Assembly (NCBI RefSeq): GCF_018399035.1
Contig: NZ_CP073760.1
Location: forward strand, 310,001-374,000
Source: Thiocapsa sp.
GTDB lineage: Bacteria > Pseudomonadota > Gammaproteobacteria > Chromatiales > Chromatiaceae
Direction: 5' to 3'
DNA: 64,000 bases
Numbering within the stretch: position 1 is the first letter of the stretch; every line of letters begins with the position of its first letter. The notes below the pieces were generated by a model. That model saw only the letters and a program-made list of their open reading frames with translations. It did no database searches and was not told the origin of the DNA. Below are positions 17,716 through 29,368 of the stretch, piece by piece. Made by a program: the position numbers and the translations under genes.

Positions 17716-18390
17716 ATGTTGTTGACCATCCCGGCGCTTCTCAACACCGCCCAGATCGCCAAGATTCACGAGACCCTCGCGGATGCACCCTTCGTCGACG
17801 GCAAGTTGACCGCCGGCTTCGCCGCCGGGCGGGTCAAGCACAATGAAGAGATGCGGCCGGAACCCGAGCGCATGCAGCGGCTCATTCGAATCATCATGGC
17901 GAGTCTCGGCCATCACGAGACCTTTCGGTTCGGCGTCCTGCCGCATCGGGTCGCCGATCCCATCGTCGCCCGCTACACCCCGGGCATGGCCTACGGGGAG
18001 CATGTCGACGATCCGATCATGGGGACGACCGGTCCGCGTTTCCGATCCGATGTCTCCATGACGATCTTTCTCAACGACCCCGCGTCCTACGAGGGCGGCG
18101 AGCTGTTCATCCGCACCCCGTTCGGCGAGCAGAGGATCAAATCGGCCGCGGGCGATGCCGTCGTCTATCCCTCCTCGAGTCTGCACCGAGTGATGGAGGT
18201 CACGCGCGGGGAGCGTCTGGTCGCCCTGACCTGGATCCAGAGCTACGTGCGCGATCCCGCACGCCGAGAGCTGCTCTACGAGTTGAATCTCGCCCGCGAG
18301 CGATTGCTCAAGACCGCACCCGAGGAGGACACCACCGCCTACGTCGATCGCTCCTACGCGAACCTGGTGCGTATGTGGAGTGATCTCTAG
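17716..18390 (+). CDS. piuC: PKHD-type hydroxylase, PiuC/YbiX family
   Basis: A 224-residue Fe(II)/2-oxoglutarate dioxygenase that follows E. coli YbiX along its length: VDGKLTAG near residue 28, His96-x-Asp98 (GEHVDDP), YEGGELFI, YPSSSLHRV with distal His157, and TWIQSYVRD. In other bacteria PiuC-type genes go with siderophore receptors; none is adjacent here. ATG 17716 is favoured because a CGGAG Shine-Dalgarno lies six bases upstream; an earlier in-frame start is possible but is not supported by the family. Confidence 0.9.
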   Translation: MLLTIPALLNTAQIAKIHETLADAPFVDGKLTAGFAAGRVKHNEEMRPEPERMQRLIRIIMASLGHHETFRFGVLPHRVADPIVARYTPGMAYGEHVDDPIMGTTGPRFRSDVSMTIFLNDPASYEGGELFIRTPFGEQRIKSAAGDAVVYPSSSLHRVMEVTRGERLVALTWIQSYVRDPARRELLYELNLARERLLKTAPEEDTTAYVDRSYANLVRMWSDL

Positions 18391-18430
18391 TGGAGCGGTG
18401 CAGAGATTCCGAGACCGTCCGAGATCATTT

Positions 18431-18511
<81 letters not shown>

Positions 18512-18678
18512 CACATCTGCCGTGCTGCACTAGCCTGCGTCCGGCCCCGACGGAGCACAACATGCGTCGAGTCTTCGTCGCGCTCGGGGATCGCCCGGGG
18601 TATCGTTCGGCGCGGGCTGGATGGATTTCGCTTCGCTCTACCCATCCTACGTGTTTCGGTTGTTTTTTAATCGTTCTT

Positions 18679-18764
18679 AAACCGCGCCGACTCCAACGCT
18701 CGTCACATCTGCCGGGGCCGATCCCATCCAAAAACATCGCATACCGCGCCGGGCGCGGTTTAAG
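18679..18764 (-). repeat. TAAACCGCG-ended element, copy 5 (inverted)
   Basis: Opposite orientation to the other copies, with the conserved half GGGGCCGATCCCATCC and AAAAACATCGCATACC on this strand and a third kind of variable half. The rest of the 18391-18805 gap holds hexamer copy 2 and a GGATGGATTTCGCTTCGC segment akin to 22379-22557. No gene is seen. Confidence 0.8.
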
Positions 18765-18805
18765 CGGGCAAACAACGCTGTCTTCAAGAGCAAAGGGGGT
18801 CGAGC

Positions 18806-19927
18806 ATGCAACAGGGCAGTGACGGGGATCGCATCTTTTTGGACCGAGCGGTCGAGGCGTTCATCCGGATCGCGTTTGTCGCGATCCTGGTCGCCTGGTG
18901 TTTCGATATCGTGCGGCCCTTCATCGTGCCCTTTGCTTGGGCGATCATCATCGCGATCGGACTCTATCCCGGTTACGAGCGGCTCACGCACGTCCTGAAC
19001 GGGCGTCGAGTCCTCGCCGCCGTCATCATGTCCTTGCTCTGCTTCGCGCTGCTGCTGGTTCCGGCGCTGCTGCTCAGTGCCTCGCTGGTCGGAGAGGTGC
19101 ACACCGTCATCAATGCCTTCAGCCACGAGTCACTGAAGATTCCGCCCTTGCCCGATGCCGTTGCACAGCTGCCGCTGATCGGCGACGACATCGCCCGTGT
19201 CTGGACCGAGGGCACGTCGAATTTCCGGGCTGTGCTCGTACAGGTCGAGCCCGAGCTCAAGGTTGCCCTGCAGTGGACGATCGGCGTGGCCGGCGGGGCC
19301 GGTGTGGGGCTGCTGCACATCCTCGTCGCCATCTTGATTGCGGGCTTCCTGCTCGCTCAGGCCGAGGCCGGGCAGCGCGCGAGTGCGGCCTTTGCACGGC
19401 GGTTGGCCGGGGCGCGGGGCGTCGAGTTCGCCAAGCTCTCCGAGGCGACGATTCGCAGCGTGACCCGGGGCATTCTCGGCGTCGCCTTGATTCAGTCGCT
19501 CCTCGCCGGGCTGGGGTGGCTGGCGATCGGTGTGCCCGCGGCCGGACTCTGGGCGCTGCTGGCGCTGGTGATGTGCGTGGTGCAGATCGGGATCCTACCG
19601 ATCACGGTGGCGATCCTGGTCTATGTCTTCTTCCAGGTCGGAACCTTCACCTTCCTGGCGTTTCTGGTCTGGAGTCTCTTCGTGTACAGCCTGGAGCACA
19701 TCTTGAAGCCCATCCTTCTCGGGCGCGGGGTGGATGTCCCGATGGCCGTTATCTTCGTCGGCGCCATCGGCGGTTTTCTGAGTGCCGGCATCATCGGGCT
19801 CTTCGTCGGCTCGGTCGTTCTGGTACTCGGCTACAAGCTCTTCCTCGCGTGGTTGCACGGAGGGCCCGAGTCCGCCGAGCATTCGGCCGCGATGGCGTCG
19901 AGGGAGGATCCCACGCCGCAGGTCTGA
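18806..19927 (+). CDS. AI-2E family transporter (UPF0118/YdiK-like)
   Basis: A 373-residue membrane protein with roughly eight helices, a large soluble loop (residues ~95-160) and the C-terminal KPILLGRGVDVPMAVIFVGAIGG motif typical of the AI-2E exporter family. Despite the name, many members export other substrates or sodium, so the role is open. ATG 18806 starts MQQGSDGDRIFLDRAVEAF. It stands alone between repeats. Confidence 0.9.
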   Translation: MQQGSDGDRIFLDRAVEAFIRIAFVAILVAWCFDIVRPFIVPFAWAIIIAIGLYPGYERLTHVLNGRRVLAAVIMSLLCFALLLVPALLLSASLVGEVHTVINAFSHESLKIPPLPDAVAQLPLIGDDIARVWTEGTSNFRAVLVQVEPELKVALQWTIGVAGGAGVGLLHILVAILIAGFLLAQAEAGQRASAAFARRLAGARGVEFAKLSEATIRSVTRGILGVALIQSLLAGLGWLAIGVPAAGLWALLALVMCVVQIGILPITVAILVYVFFQVGTFTFLAFLVWSLFVYSLEHILKPILLGRGVDVPMAVIFVGAIGGFLSAGIIGLFVGSVVLVLGYKLFLAWLHGGPESAEHSAAMASREDPTPQV

Positions 19928-20020
19928 GCCGCGTTCGTCCCTGTGCCTGTCGTGGGGGGCCACGCGCGCTTCATCTTTACTCGGAAACGTGTCGGCAATA
20001 AGTCGAGTATTCAATCCCAT

Positions 20021-20107
<87 letters not shown>

Positions 20108-20182
20108 TTGTATAGGTATTCTCTCGTCGAGTTGTTTGACTTGTTTTTGAACCGTTCCTGACCGAGACACGGAGCCTTCTTG

Positions 20183-22351
<2,169 letters not shown>

Positions 22352-22378
22352 GCCGGCGATTCAAAAACAACCGAAACC

Positions 22379-22557
22379 CGTGGGATGGGTAGAGCGAAGC
22401 GAAACCCATCCAGCCCGCGCCAAGCGCATCAGACCGAAACCCGGCAGCGCCGCGGTTTGGAGGGTGGGTTTCGCTATCGCTCTACAGACCGAAACCCGGC
22501 AGCGCCGCGGTTTGGAGGATGGGTTTCGCTGTCGCTCTACCCATCCTACCCGTTCAT
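22379..22557. repeat. GTAGGATGGGTAGAGC-type palindromic repeat block
   Basis: Two tandem copies of a unit containing CAGACCGAAACCCGGCAGCG and CGCGGTTTGGAGG lie between inward-facing GATGGGTAGAGCG and CGCTCTACCCATCC ends. This is a common REP-like layout. The rightmost part runs into an ATTCACCTTGTTTGTGAATC motif shared with 32712-32750, which gives the M1 peptidase gene its stop codon. Confidence 0.75.
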
Positions 22558-22565
22558 CAAGGTAT

Positions 22566-24731
22566 TCACCTTGTTTGTGAATCGTAACCCAATGAGGGCA
22601 CCAAGGCGGGAGGCTCGGCGACGGGCGCAAGCGCGCGTTTCGGGCCGAGCCAGGTCACCAGCGCGGAGTCGCCCGATGGCCATTGACCCTTTGCCTGATT
22701 GTCGGGCGCACTGCCGATGAAGACGAGGTAGCTGTATTTGCCGTAGTGGGGCAACTTCCGCGCGAGGCCGGGGAGTGCGGCCGGCTCGTTCGCGGCGAGC
22801 CAGCCGAGCGGCTGTCGGTCCCGCCACGCGGTGAGCACGGGGCTGACCTGCACGCCGTCGAGCGGGTCTTCGCCGCCGAGTCGGAGCCGGCGCTGCTCGG
22901 GCTCCAGCGCGACGCCTTGCGCCAGTTGCGCAAATCGATCGAGCCAGCGGTTCTCCCAACCCATCAGCCAGACCGCTCGGTCCTCGGGCAGCGCCTGCAG
23001 GGTGTCGTCCCAGCGAATCTCCCAGCCGGGGTGACCGGCCTTCCACGCCTCGGCGAGGCGCCGGTAGCCGTCCTTGAAGGCATCGGGTGCCGCGGCGGGT
23101 AGGACCATGAGCCCGCGGTCGGACCCGAAGAGGTTGCTCAAGGCGACGGGTGTCTCGCCCGCAAGCAGCTCGCGAAAGACGTCGAACCAGGGGTCGACCG
23201 CGACCCGGACAGGCGCGGACGGCAGGGTGGCTTTGAAGTCCGTGCTTGCTCCGGTGAGCTCGACGACGAGACCGACCGGGTCGCCCGTCTCTTGATGCAC
23301 GAGTACAGGGACATGCACGGGGAAGGGCTCGCCGCCTTGGGTCTGCTCGATGCGGCCGGTCAGCGCGAATCCCCCGCCGTCCGGGGTCACGGCCACGTCC
23401 GCCAGTCGGAGTCTCGGCGCACCGGTGCGCGTCGTCCAGGTCTCGAAAAAGGCGGCAAGATCGCGCCCGCTCACCGCCTCGAACGCGCGGCGCAGATCAT
23501 CGAAGTCGGCGACACGAAAACGGTTGTCGGTCCAGACACGCGCAAGCCCGGCCTTGAACGCCTCGTCACCGAGCTGGCGGCGCAGCATGTGGAAGAGCAT
23601 GGCGCTCTTGCCGTAGCCGATCGCCTGGGAGGCCGCGCCGTGCCGGCCGCGGAACGCGACGAGCGGAAAGTCGCTGCTGTCCCGGACGTAATCGGCATAG
23701 CCCTTGAGCATCTCGCGCCGATACACCCAGCCCTCGCCCGCGCGCTCGCGGATCAGGTGATCGGCCAGATAGGTGGTGAGCCCCTCGGCCCAGTTGCCGG
23801 CCTGGTAGTCGACATAGACGCCGTTGCCCCACCAGTTGTGGAGGATCTCGTGCGGGTAGGAGGTGTGGATGATGAAGGGTAGGCGAATGACGTGCGATCC
23901 GAGGAGCGTGAAGGAGGGCATGCCGTAGCCGGTCTCCCAGAAGTTCTCGACCAGCGCGAACTTGGCGAACGGATAGGCGCCGATCAATTCGGAATAGAGG
24001 TTGATGTAGGTCGCGGTCGCGTCCAGATATCGCTGTGCAAGGGCGGCATCGGCCTCGCGCAGGTAGACTTGGGCCTCGTATTCAGTGTCTCCGGCCTGAG
24101 CTTGATCGACATAGCGCTCGAAAGGTGCCGCGATTAAATAAATGTCGTCCTGCGGATGGGTCTCGCGCCAGGTGGACAGGCCACTTGCTGGATCGCCCGG
24201 ACCCTCGCCCTGCGAGACGGCGGTCCAGCCGTCCGGGAGTGCGACCGCGAGCGAGAAGGTTTGAAGGCTGTCCGGGATGCGCGGATACCAGCCGCTGTTG
24301 CCGTCGAGAAAGACGCCCTCGGGTGCAATGGTGCCGCGCGACCATTCGCGGGCGCGTCCCATGCCCTCGGCGATCTGCTCGCGTGCATGACGGATGGACC
24401 CGCCATAGGCAAGAGTGACGGGGCCGGGTGCGGTGATGCGAAGCCGGTAGCCGGTGAGATGTTCGAGGCGTTCGGCGATGTCGATTCGCGCATTCTCGGA
24501 GGCGACCTCCGGCTCCATCCCGGTGTGCAGCAGGAGCAACCATTCCGGTCTGTCGTCCGGGAATGTCAGCGTATCCCGCACCTGCAGGGTGCCCGCAGCG
24601 GGGTCGATACGGGCCTCGATCGCGTGATCGACGAGCACTGCGTTTGCCGAAACGGAGGTCGACCCGAGAAGGATCGACCCGAGAAGGATCGAACGGAAGA
24701 GTAAGAGGCTTGAAACGAAAGGGTTTCGCAT
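22566..24731 (-). CDS. M1 family zinc metallopeptidase, secreted
   Basis: A 721-residue exported aminopeptidase-like protein. It has an N-terminal signal peptide (MRNPFVSSLLLFRS..., cleavage near SANA), an N-terminal beta domain, then the gluzincin site HEILHNWWG with the third zinc ligand Glu in NWAEGLTTYL, and a C-terminal domain containing several Trp-rich segments. It lacks a clear GAMEN motif (GYGMPSF sits there), as in divergent M1 members. ATG 24731 was chosen because it starts the signal peptide. Divergent from the ChaN-like gene. Confidence 0.88.
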   Translation of the reverse strand: MRNPFVSSLLLFRSILLGSILLGSTSVSANAVLVDHAIEARIDPAAGTLQVRDTLTFPDDRPEWLLLLHTGMEPEVASENARIDIAERLEHLTGYRLRITAPGPVTLAYGGSIRHAREQIAEGMGRAREWSRGTIAPEGVFLDGNSGWYPRIPDSLQTFSLAVALPDGWTAVSQGEGPGDPASGLSTWRETHPQDDIYLIAAPFERYVDQAQAGDTEYEAQVYLREADAALAQRYLDATATYINLYSELIGAYPFAKFALVENFWETGYGMPSFTLLGSHVIRLPFIIHTSYPHEILHNWWGNGVYVDYQAGNWAEGLTTYLADHLIRERAGEGWVYRREMLKGYADYVRDSSDFPLVAFRGRHGAASQAIGYGKSAMLFHMLRRQLGDEAFKAGLARVWTDNRFRVADFDDLRRAFEAVSGRDLAAFFETWTTRTGAPRLRLADVAVTPDGGGFALTGRIEQTQGGEPFPVHVPVLVHQETGDPVGLVVELTGASTDFKATLPSAPVRVAVDPWFDVFRELLAGETPVALSNLFGSDRGLMVLPAAAPDAFKDGYRRLAEAWKAGHPGWEIRWDDTLQALPEDRAVWLMGWENRWLDRFAQLAQGVALEPEQRRLRLGGEDPLDGVQVSPVLTAWRDRQPLGWLAANEPAALPGLARKLPHYGKYSYLVFIGSAPDNQAKGQWPSGDSALVTWLGPKRALAPVAEPPALVPSLGYDSQTR

Positions 24732-24840
24732 CAGTCTAGGGTCCAGGCGGCTGAGGGATCGGGAGCGCGAGCGAGCTGTCCGCATTGCGCCGTCAACACA
24801 TATGCGGGCCGAATCGGCTCATGACCAGAGAGGATTTTTC

Positions 24841-26016
24841 GTGTCCTATTTTCAACTGTCGGCGTTCGTCGTGACGGCCGTGCTGGTCTCCGGTGCCTGT
24901 GCAGGGACCGGGCCTGCGCATCCGAAGACACCTCCCCCACCAGCGGACGTGTCGCAGGCGCCCGACCCTGGGACCCGTGTTCTGCATCTTGCCGCGCTGT
25001 CGGACATGAGTGACCTGCTCGATCGCATCGCCGATCGGCGTGTCGTCTTTGTCGGCGAGAGCCACGACCGCTACGAGGACCACCTCAACCAACTGGCCGT
25101 GATCGAAGGTCTGCACGCGCGCGGTAAACCCCTGGCAATCGGGATGGAGTTCTTTCAACAGCCCTATCAGGCGGCGATCGACGCCTATATCGCGGGTGAG
25201 ATCGACGAGGCGGAGTTTCTGCGCCGCACGGAATATTTCGACCGCTGGCGTTTCGACTATCGGCTCTATCGTCCGATCCTGCGTTTCGCCCGCGAGCACG
25301 GCATCCCGGTGATTGCGCTGAACCTCGAAGCCGAGCTGACCCGGCGTGTCGGCGAGGTCGGCATCGCGGGTCTGAACGAGGCCGAGCGCGCACGGATCCC
25401 GGCCGAGATCGATCGCAGCGACCCGACCTACCGCGAGCGCATCGAGGCGGTCTTTGCGATGCACCCGAGCGAGCGCAAGCAGGACGTGGAGAACTTCATC
25501 GAGGTCCAGCTCCTTTGGGACGAGGGGATGGCCGAGCGCGCGGCGACCTATCTCGAGGCGAACCCCGGGCGCACGCTCGTCGTGCTGGCCGGATCGGGTC
25601 ACGTCGAGTACGGGCAAGGGATCCCCGGTCGGCTGACGCGCCGTCTCGATGTCCCGTCGGTGACCATCCTCAACGGGACCCGGCGCGGCATGGATCCGGC
25701 AGCGGCGGACTTCTTTCTCTATCCGAAGGAGATTGCGCTGCCCCCGTCCGGTTTGCTCGGCGTGATGCTTGAGTCGGGGATCGACAGGGGCGGTGCGCTC
25801 GTCCAAGGCTTCGCGGAGTCGAGCGGCGCCAAGGATGCGGGTCTCCAGGAAGGGGATCGTATCGTGCAGATCGGCGACCAACCGGTGAGCGCCTATGCCG
25901 ACGTGCGCATCGCCTTGCTTGACAAGGGGCCGGGAGAGACGATGCCCGTCGAGGTCCTGCGCGAGCGCACGCTCGGTACCGACGAGCGGCTGAGCTTCCA
26001 GGTGGAGCTGCGTTGA
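24841..26016 (+). CDS. ChaN-like heme-binding-family lipoprotein with C-terminal PDZ domain
   Basis: About 391 residues. After a hydrophobic leader (FVVTAVLVSGACAG, a possible atypical lipobox) comes a ChaN/DUF399 domain: VVFVGESHDRYEDHLNQLAVIEGL, AIGMEFFQQPYQ, and LVVLAGSGHVEYGQGIP near the end. The last ~85 residues form a PDZ domain (LGVMLES..DAGLQEGDRIVQIGDQPV). ChaN proteins bind heme and take part in iron uptake in Campylobacter; function here is inferred. GTG 24841 follows AGAGAGGA at good spacing and fits the leader better than ATG 24802. Its stop overlaps the trhP start. Confidence 0.85.
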   Translation: MSYFQLSAFVVTAVLVSGACAGTGPAHPKTPPPPADVSQAPDPGTRVLHLAALSDMSDLLDRIADRRVVFVGESHDRYEDHLNQLAVIEGLHARGKPLAIGMEFFQQPYQAAIDAYIAGEIDEAEFLRRTEYFDRWRFDYRLYRPILRFAREHGIPVIALNLEAELTRRVGEVGIAGLNEAERARIPAEIDRSDPTYRERIEAVFAMHPSERKQDVENFIEVQLLWDEGMAERAATYLEANPGRTLVVLAGSGHVEYGQGIPGRLTRRLDVPSVTILNGTRRGMDPAAADFFLYPKEIALPPSGLLGVMLESGIDRGGALVQGFAESSGAKDAGLQEGDRIVQIGDQPVSAYADVRIALLDKGPGETMPVEVLRERTLGTDERLSFQVELR

Positions 26017-27368
26017 GCCCTCGGCGACCGGAGCTGCTCTCGCCCGCGGGCTCGCCGCAGGCCATGCGTTACGCCTTTGCCTACGGGGCCGATGCGGTCT
26101 ATGCCGGTCTGCCCCGATACAGCCTGCGGGTGCGCAACAACGCCTTCGACGGGGCGACGCTCGCGAGCGCCGTCACCGAGGCGCACGCAAGCGGCAAACG
26201 CTTCTATCTGGCCGCCAACATCCTCTCGCACGGCGCGAAGCTCAAGAGCTTCATCGCGGATCTGGAGCCGATCGTCGCGATGGGTCCGGACGCCCTGATC
26301 ATGGCCGACCCCGGCCTGATCATGCTGGTGCGCGAGCGCTGGCCGGATCAGGCGATCCACCTTTCGGTCCAGGCGAACACCACCAATGCCGCGGCGGTGC
26401 GCTTCTGGGCGGCGCAGGGGGTCTCGCGGGTCATCCTCTCGCGCGAGCTGTCGTTGGACGAGGTGGCGGAGATCCGCGCCGCCTGCCCGGACGTCGAGCT
26501 TGAGGTCTTCGTGCACGGCGCACTCTGCATCGCCTACTCGGGGCGCTGTTTGTTGTCGGGTTATTTCAATCATCGCGACGCCAACCAGGGCGCCTGCACC
26601 AACGCGTGCCGTTGGGACTATCGAGTGGCGAGTGCCGTGTCGACCGAGCCACACGCACCGAGTCCGGACCTGTCCCTCGACATCGCGGGCGATATCGCGG
26701 GCGCGTCGCGGCATCCGGCCGCCGACGAGGTCTATCTGCTCGAAGAACGCGAGCGCCCGGGCTCCTATCTGCCGATCTTCGAGGACGAGGCGGGGACCTA
26801 TATCCTCAACTCGCGCGACTTGCGCGCGGTCGAGCATGTCGCGCGGCTGGTGTCGATGGGAATCGATTCGCTGAAGATCGAGGGCCGGACCAAGTCGCAC
26901 TACTATGTCGCGCGCACCGCTCAGGTCTACCGTGCCGCGATCGACGACGCGCTCGCCGGGCGCGCGTTCCGCAGCGATCTGCTGACCGATCTGGAAGGGC
27001 TTGCCAACCGCGGCTACACCGAGGGCTTCTACCGGCGCCATGCCCCGAGCGAGCTGCAGAACTACGACGACGGTGCCTCGCGCAACCAGCGGCAGATCTT
27101 TGTCGGCGAGGTCACCGGCAGCAGCGCCGGATGGGTGGACGTCAGGGTCAAGAACCGCTTCGCGGTGGGTGATGAGTTGGAGCTCTTGACCCCGGCCGGG
27201 AATCACCGCTTCCGCTTGGAATCCATGCGCAAAGACGATGATACGGAGCTTCAGCTCGCGCCGGGTGACGGCTGGGAGGTGCGTATACCCATCCCGGCAG
27301 CGGTTTCCGCGGCGCTCGGCGGGCACGCGTTGCTGACTCGAATGCTTTCCGAGCCGCCCGGCCCGTAA
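26013..27368 (+). CDS. trhP: tRNA hydroxylation protein P, U32 peptidase family (YegQ/TrhP)
   Basis: 451 residues, co-linear with E. coli YegQ: PELLSPAGSPQAMRYAFAYGADAVYAG, the U32 signature ELEVFVHGALCIAYSGRCLLSGY, cysteines in ACTNACRWDY, and SLKIEGRTKSHYYVARTAQVYR. In E. coli TrhP makes 5-hydroxyuridine at tRNA position 34 using prephenate. Translation appears to start with TTG 26013, which overlaps the previous stop as TTGA, with GGTGGAG upstream; no ATG fits the conserved N-terminus. Confidence 0.92.
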   Translation: MSPRRPELLSPAGSPQAMRYAFAYGADAVYAGLPRYSLRVRNNAFDGATLASAVTEAHASGKRFYLAANILSHGAKLKSFIADLEPIVAMGPDALIMADPGLIMLVRERWPDQAIHLSVQANTTNAAAVRFWAAQGVSRVILSRELSLDEVAEIRAACPDVELEVFVHGALCIAYSGRCLLSGYFNHRDANQGACTNACRWDYRVASAVSTEPHAPSPDLSLDIAGDIAGASRHPAADEVYLLEERERPGSYLPIFEDEAGTYILNSRDLRAVEHVARLVSMGIDSLKIEGRTKSHYYVARTAQVYRAAIDDALAGRAFRSDLLTDLEGLANRGYTEGFYRRHAPSELQNYDDGASRNQRQIFVGEVTGSSAGWVDVRVKNRFAVGDELELLTPAGNHRFRLESMRKDDDTELQLAPGDGWEVRIPIPAAVSAALGGHALLTRMLSEPPGP

Positions 27369-27460
27369 TCCGTGAGAGTGATGCCGACTGAAAGGAGGCG
27401 CAACGCCGGGTTGGCATGTTGGGCGATTTCCAAGATAGGCATCCCGACTGCACATGCCTG

Positions 27461-27662
27461 GAAGGCATCGAGTCCCTTACGCCGTAAGTCTTGAGCAAAC
27501 CGTTGCAGAATTTTTCGTTGTCGTTGTCGTTGTCGTGTTCGTGGTCGTCCGGAATCCGATTACGACAACGACAACGACAACGACAACGACACAACAAGTA
27601 GAGCCTTCGACCACTTTTCCTGTTTACGGCTCTGCCGGTAGATCCTTTTCCGGAAATCACCT
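27461..27662. repeat. Repeat unit carrying a CGTTGT hexamer inverted repeat, copy 4
   Basis: The arms 27516-27536 and 27562-27582 are perfect 21-bp inverted hexamer repeats. The loop contains CGATTACG next to the right arm, as in the 39.4 kb cassette. The outer flanks match 10693-10850 on both sides. It is followed by GTAGGTTGTGC-type sequence (27663-27745). The whole 27369-27761 gap is repeats with no gene. Confidence 0.8.
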
Positions 27663-27745
27663 TGTGCCTCGCGTGGCTCGGCACAACCCACGGCGCGTCC
27701 AGGATCACCGCCGTAGGTTGTGCCGACGACAGGAAGCACAACGCT
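27663..27745. repeat. GTAGGTTGTGC inverted repeat, copy 2
   Basis: TTGTGCCTCGCGTGGCTCGG and GTAGGTTGTGCCGACGACAG, facing each other, resemble the block at 13606-13684. It is likely a member of the same REP-like family. Confidence 0.6.
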
Positions 27746-27761
27746 GCGCCGGAAACCGGGT

Positions 27762-28241
27762 TCAACGGATCCAATCGATGAGATGCATCAGCGGGTCTGT
27801 CTTGGGCCCCGGCTTGATGGCCCGCCCGTATAGGCTCTGCCCGGCTTCCAAGACGGTATCCGGATCTCCGGTGATCAGCGGATGCCAGCTCGGCAACGGC
27901 TTGCCCTCGGCCAACAATCGGTAGGCGCAAGTCTCCGGAAGCCACCGTGCGTTCGCCAATGCAGCAGGTGTCAGTGTGACGCAATCGGGCATGCGTCTCG
28001 CCCGATCGGCATAATCGCTGCACCGGCAGCTGTCGAGATCCAGAAGCGCGCAGGCGACGCGCGAATAGATGATGTCCCCGGTCTCCTCTTCCTCGAACTT
28101 CTCGAGACAGCATTTCGCGCAGCCGTCGCAGAGCGACTCCCACTGCTCGGGGGTCATGGCGGAGAGCGGGGTCGTTTCCCAGAATCTCGCCATCCCTTCA
28201 ACCGGGCCTTGATCGGGTTCGCTCATCTCGGGCATATCCAC
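27762..28241 (-). CDS. YcgN family cysteine cluster protein (UPF0260)
   Basis: A 159-residue protein with the family's cysteine pattern: LCDGCAKCCLEKFEEEETGDI, VACALLDLDSCRCSDYADR, PDCVTLTP and ETCAYRLLAEGKPLPSWHPL. The cysteines suggest bound metal or an Fe-S cluster; biochemical function is unknown. The start is ATG 28241 or, five codons later, ATG 28226 (MSEPDQ). Single gene. Confidence 0.92.
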   Translation of the reverse strand: MDMPEMSEPDQGPVEGMARFWETTPLSAMTPEQWESLCDGCAKCCLEKFEEEETGDIIYSRVACALLDLDSCRCSDYADRARRMPDCVTLTPAALANARWLPETCAYRLLAEGKPLPSWHPLITGDPDTVLEAGQSLYGRAIKPGPKTDPLMHLIDWIR

Positions 28242-28723
28242 AGGTCACTGATTTCGCCTATTTTGACCGATCCGAACGGTCGATGCACTCCGCGTCGGGC
28301 GGGCCGTCGGTTGGATTTCGAGCCGGTGAATCCGATCCCGGCGCTTCGTAACGAGGCCTCATCGGACCGATGTTCCCCGTTGTGGCCTTGACTTTTTTGC
28401 GAACCCGGAAGGTGTCGCAGAGACGTTGTGCACACCGACAGGCGTCGCCCGGCGGGAGGATCGGGGGCGTCGGGCCTGATCGTACTTTTTTCAGGAAAAT
28501 CCTTAATCCGTTGTTTTTATTATTGTCTCACTATTCCTTTTGGTCATGGGGTTTCGAAAAACAGTGACATGGGCGCTGCCGTCATTCCCTACCGCACAAC
28601 TCGCCCACAGACTTATCCACAGGCTGGCCTTGCCTTCCCCGGCGCAACGGTGCGGGCTAAGATGAACCCGACCTCGCCTCGGCCGAAGACCGGATGGCCG
28701 ATACACCATCAGAGGAAGACACC
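28242..28723. other. Intergenic region with an A/T-rich patch and one DnaA-box-like site
   Basis: 482 bp between divergent ycgN-like and ogt genes. It contains an A/T-rich run (about 28494-28562) in otherwise GC-rich DNA, and a perfect TTATCCACA at 28613-28621. One such box is not enough to call an origin. The ogt promoter and the YcgN-gene promoter must be here. No ORF that looks real. Confidence 0.45.
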
Positions 28724-29263
28724 ATGCCGCAGACTCTGATCGAGACCCCGATCGGCGCGATCGCAATCCACTGGAAGGGCGAGACCTTGATCGGCGTTGA
28801 TTTAGACCCGCCGGCCGCGGGAGCCGACGTGAGGTCGGAAACGATGCCGTCGGCTATCCGACTGCAGATCACGGCCTATTTCGAGCAGGCGGCGACCGCT
28901 TTCGATCTCCCGGTCGTGCTGCTCGGCACCGATTTTCAGCAACGGGTCTGGGCCGAGCTGCGTCGGATCCCCTCGGGCGAGACCCGCACCTACGGCGAGA
29001 TCGCGCGACAACTCGGGAGCGCCCCACGTGCGGTCGGGCAGGCCTGTCGCGCCAACCCCTGTCCGATCGTGGTGCCTTGCCATCGGGTGGTCGCGGTCAA
29101 CGGCCTCGGCGGTTTCTCGGGCGATACGAGCGGACGCAAGCTCGAGGTCAAACGCTGGCTGCTCTCGCACGAAGCCTGTAAACCGCGTCTGTGCTCTCAA
29201 CAGACGTTTGAGTCGGACCCTCTGCCGGAGGATCCCCGAGGACTTTTCCCTGACGCGGTTTAA
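28724..29263 (+). CDS. ogt: Methylated-DNA--protein-cysteine methyltransferase (Ogt)
   Basis: 179 residues from ATG 28724, which has AGAGGA seven bases upstream. The repair domain holds FQQRVWAELRRIPSGETRTYGEIA, then the active site PCHRVV with Cys119 as methyl acceptor, and GLGGFSG. The normal protein should end near RWLLSHE; the final ~28 residues (152-179) are translated from a TAAACCGCG-ended repeat (29179-29263) that also supplies the stop. It removes O6-alkyl groups from guanine in a one-use reaction. Confidence 0.92.
   Translation: MPQTLIETPIGAIAIHWKGETLIGVDLDPPAAGADVRSETMPSAIRLQITAYFEQAATAFDLPVVLLGTDFQQRVWAELRRIPSGETRTYGEIARQLGSAPRAVGQACRANPCPIVVPCHRVVAVNGLGGFSGDTSGRKLEVKRWLLSHEACKPRLCSQQTFESDPLPEDPRGLFPDAV
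29179..29263 (+). repeat. TAAACCGCG-ended element, copy 6 (inside the end of ogt)
   Basis: 85 bp with ends TAAACCGCGTCT and GACGCGGTTTAA and its own interior type. It lies entirely within the ogt reading frame and abuts the next element, sharing its tip bases. Confidence 0.8.
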
Positions 29264-29346
29264 ACCGCGCCCAGTGCGGTATGCGATGTTTTTGGATGGG
29301 ATCGGCCCCGGCGGATTTCAGAGCCGCTGGAGCCGGCGCGGTTTAA
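29261..29346 (+). repeat. TAAACCGCG-ended element, copy 7
   Basis: 86 bp, first interior type, near-identical to 10857-10942 and 13708-13793. It is the second of four elements in a row between ogt and xerD. Confidence 0.85.
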
Positions 29347-29368
29347 GATATTAAAAAATATAAAATTT

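Noticed and set aside
28494..28621. Replication origin
   Set aside because: Only one DnaA box was found, and none of dnaA, dnaN or gidA is nearby.
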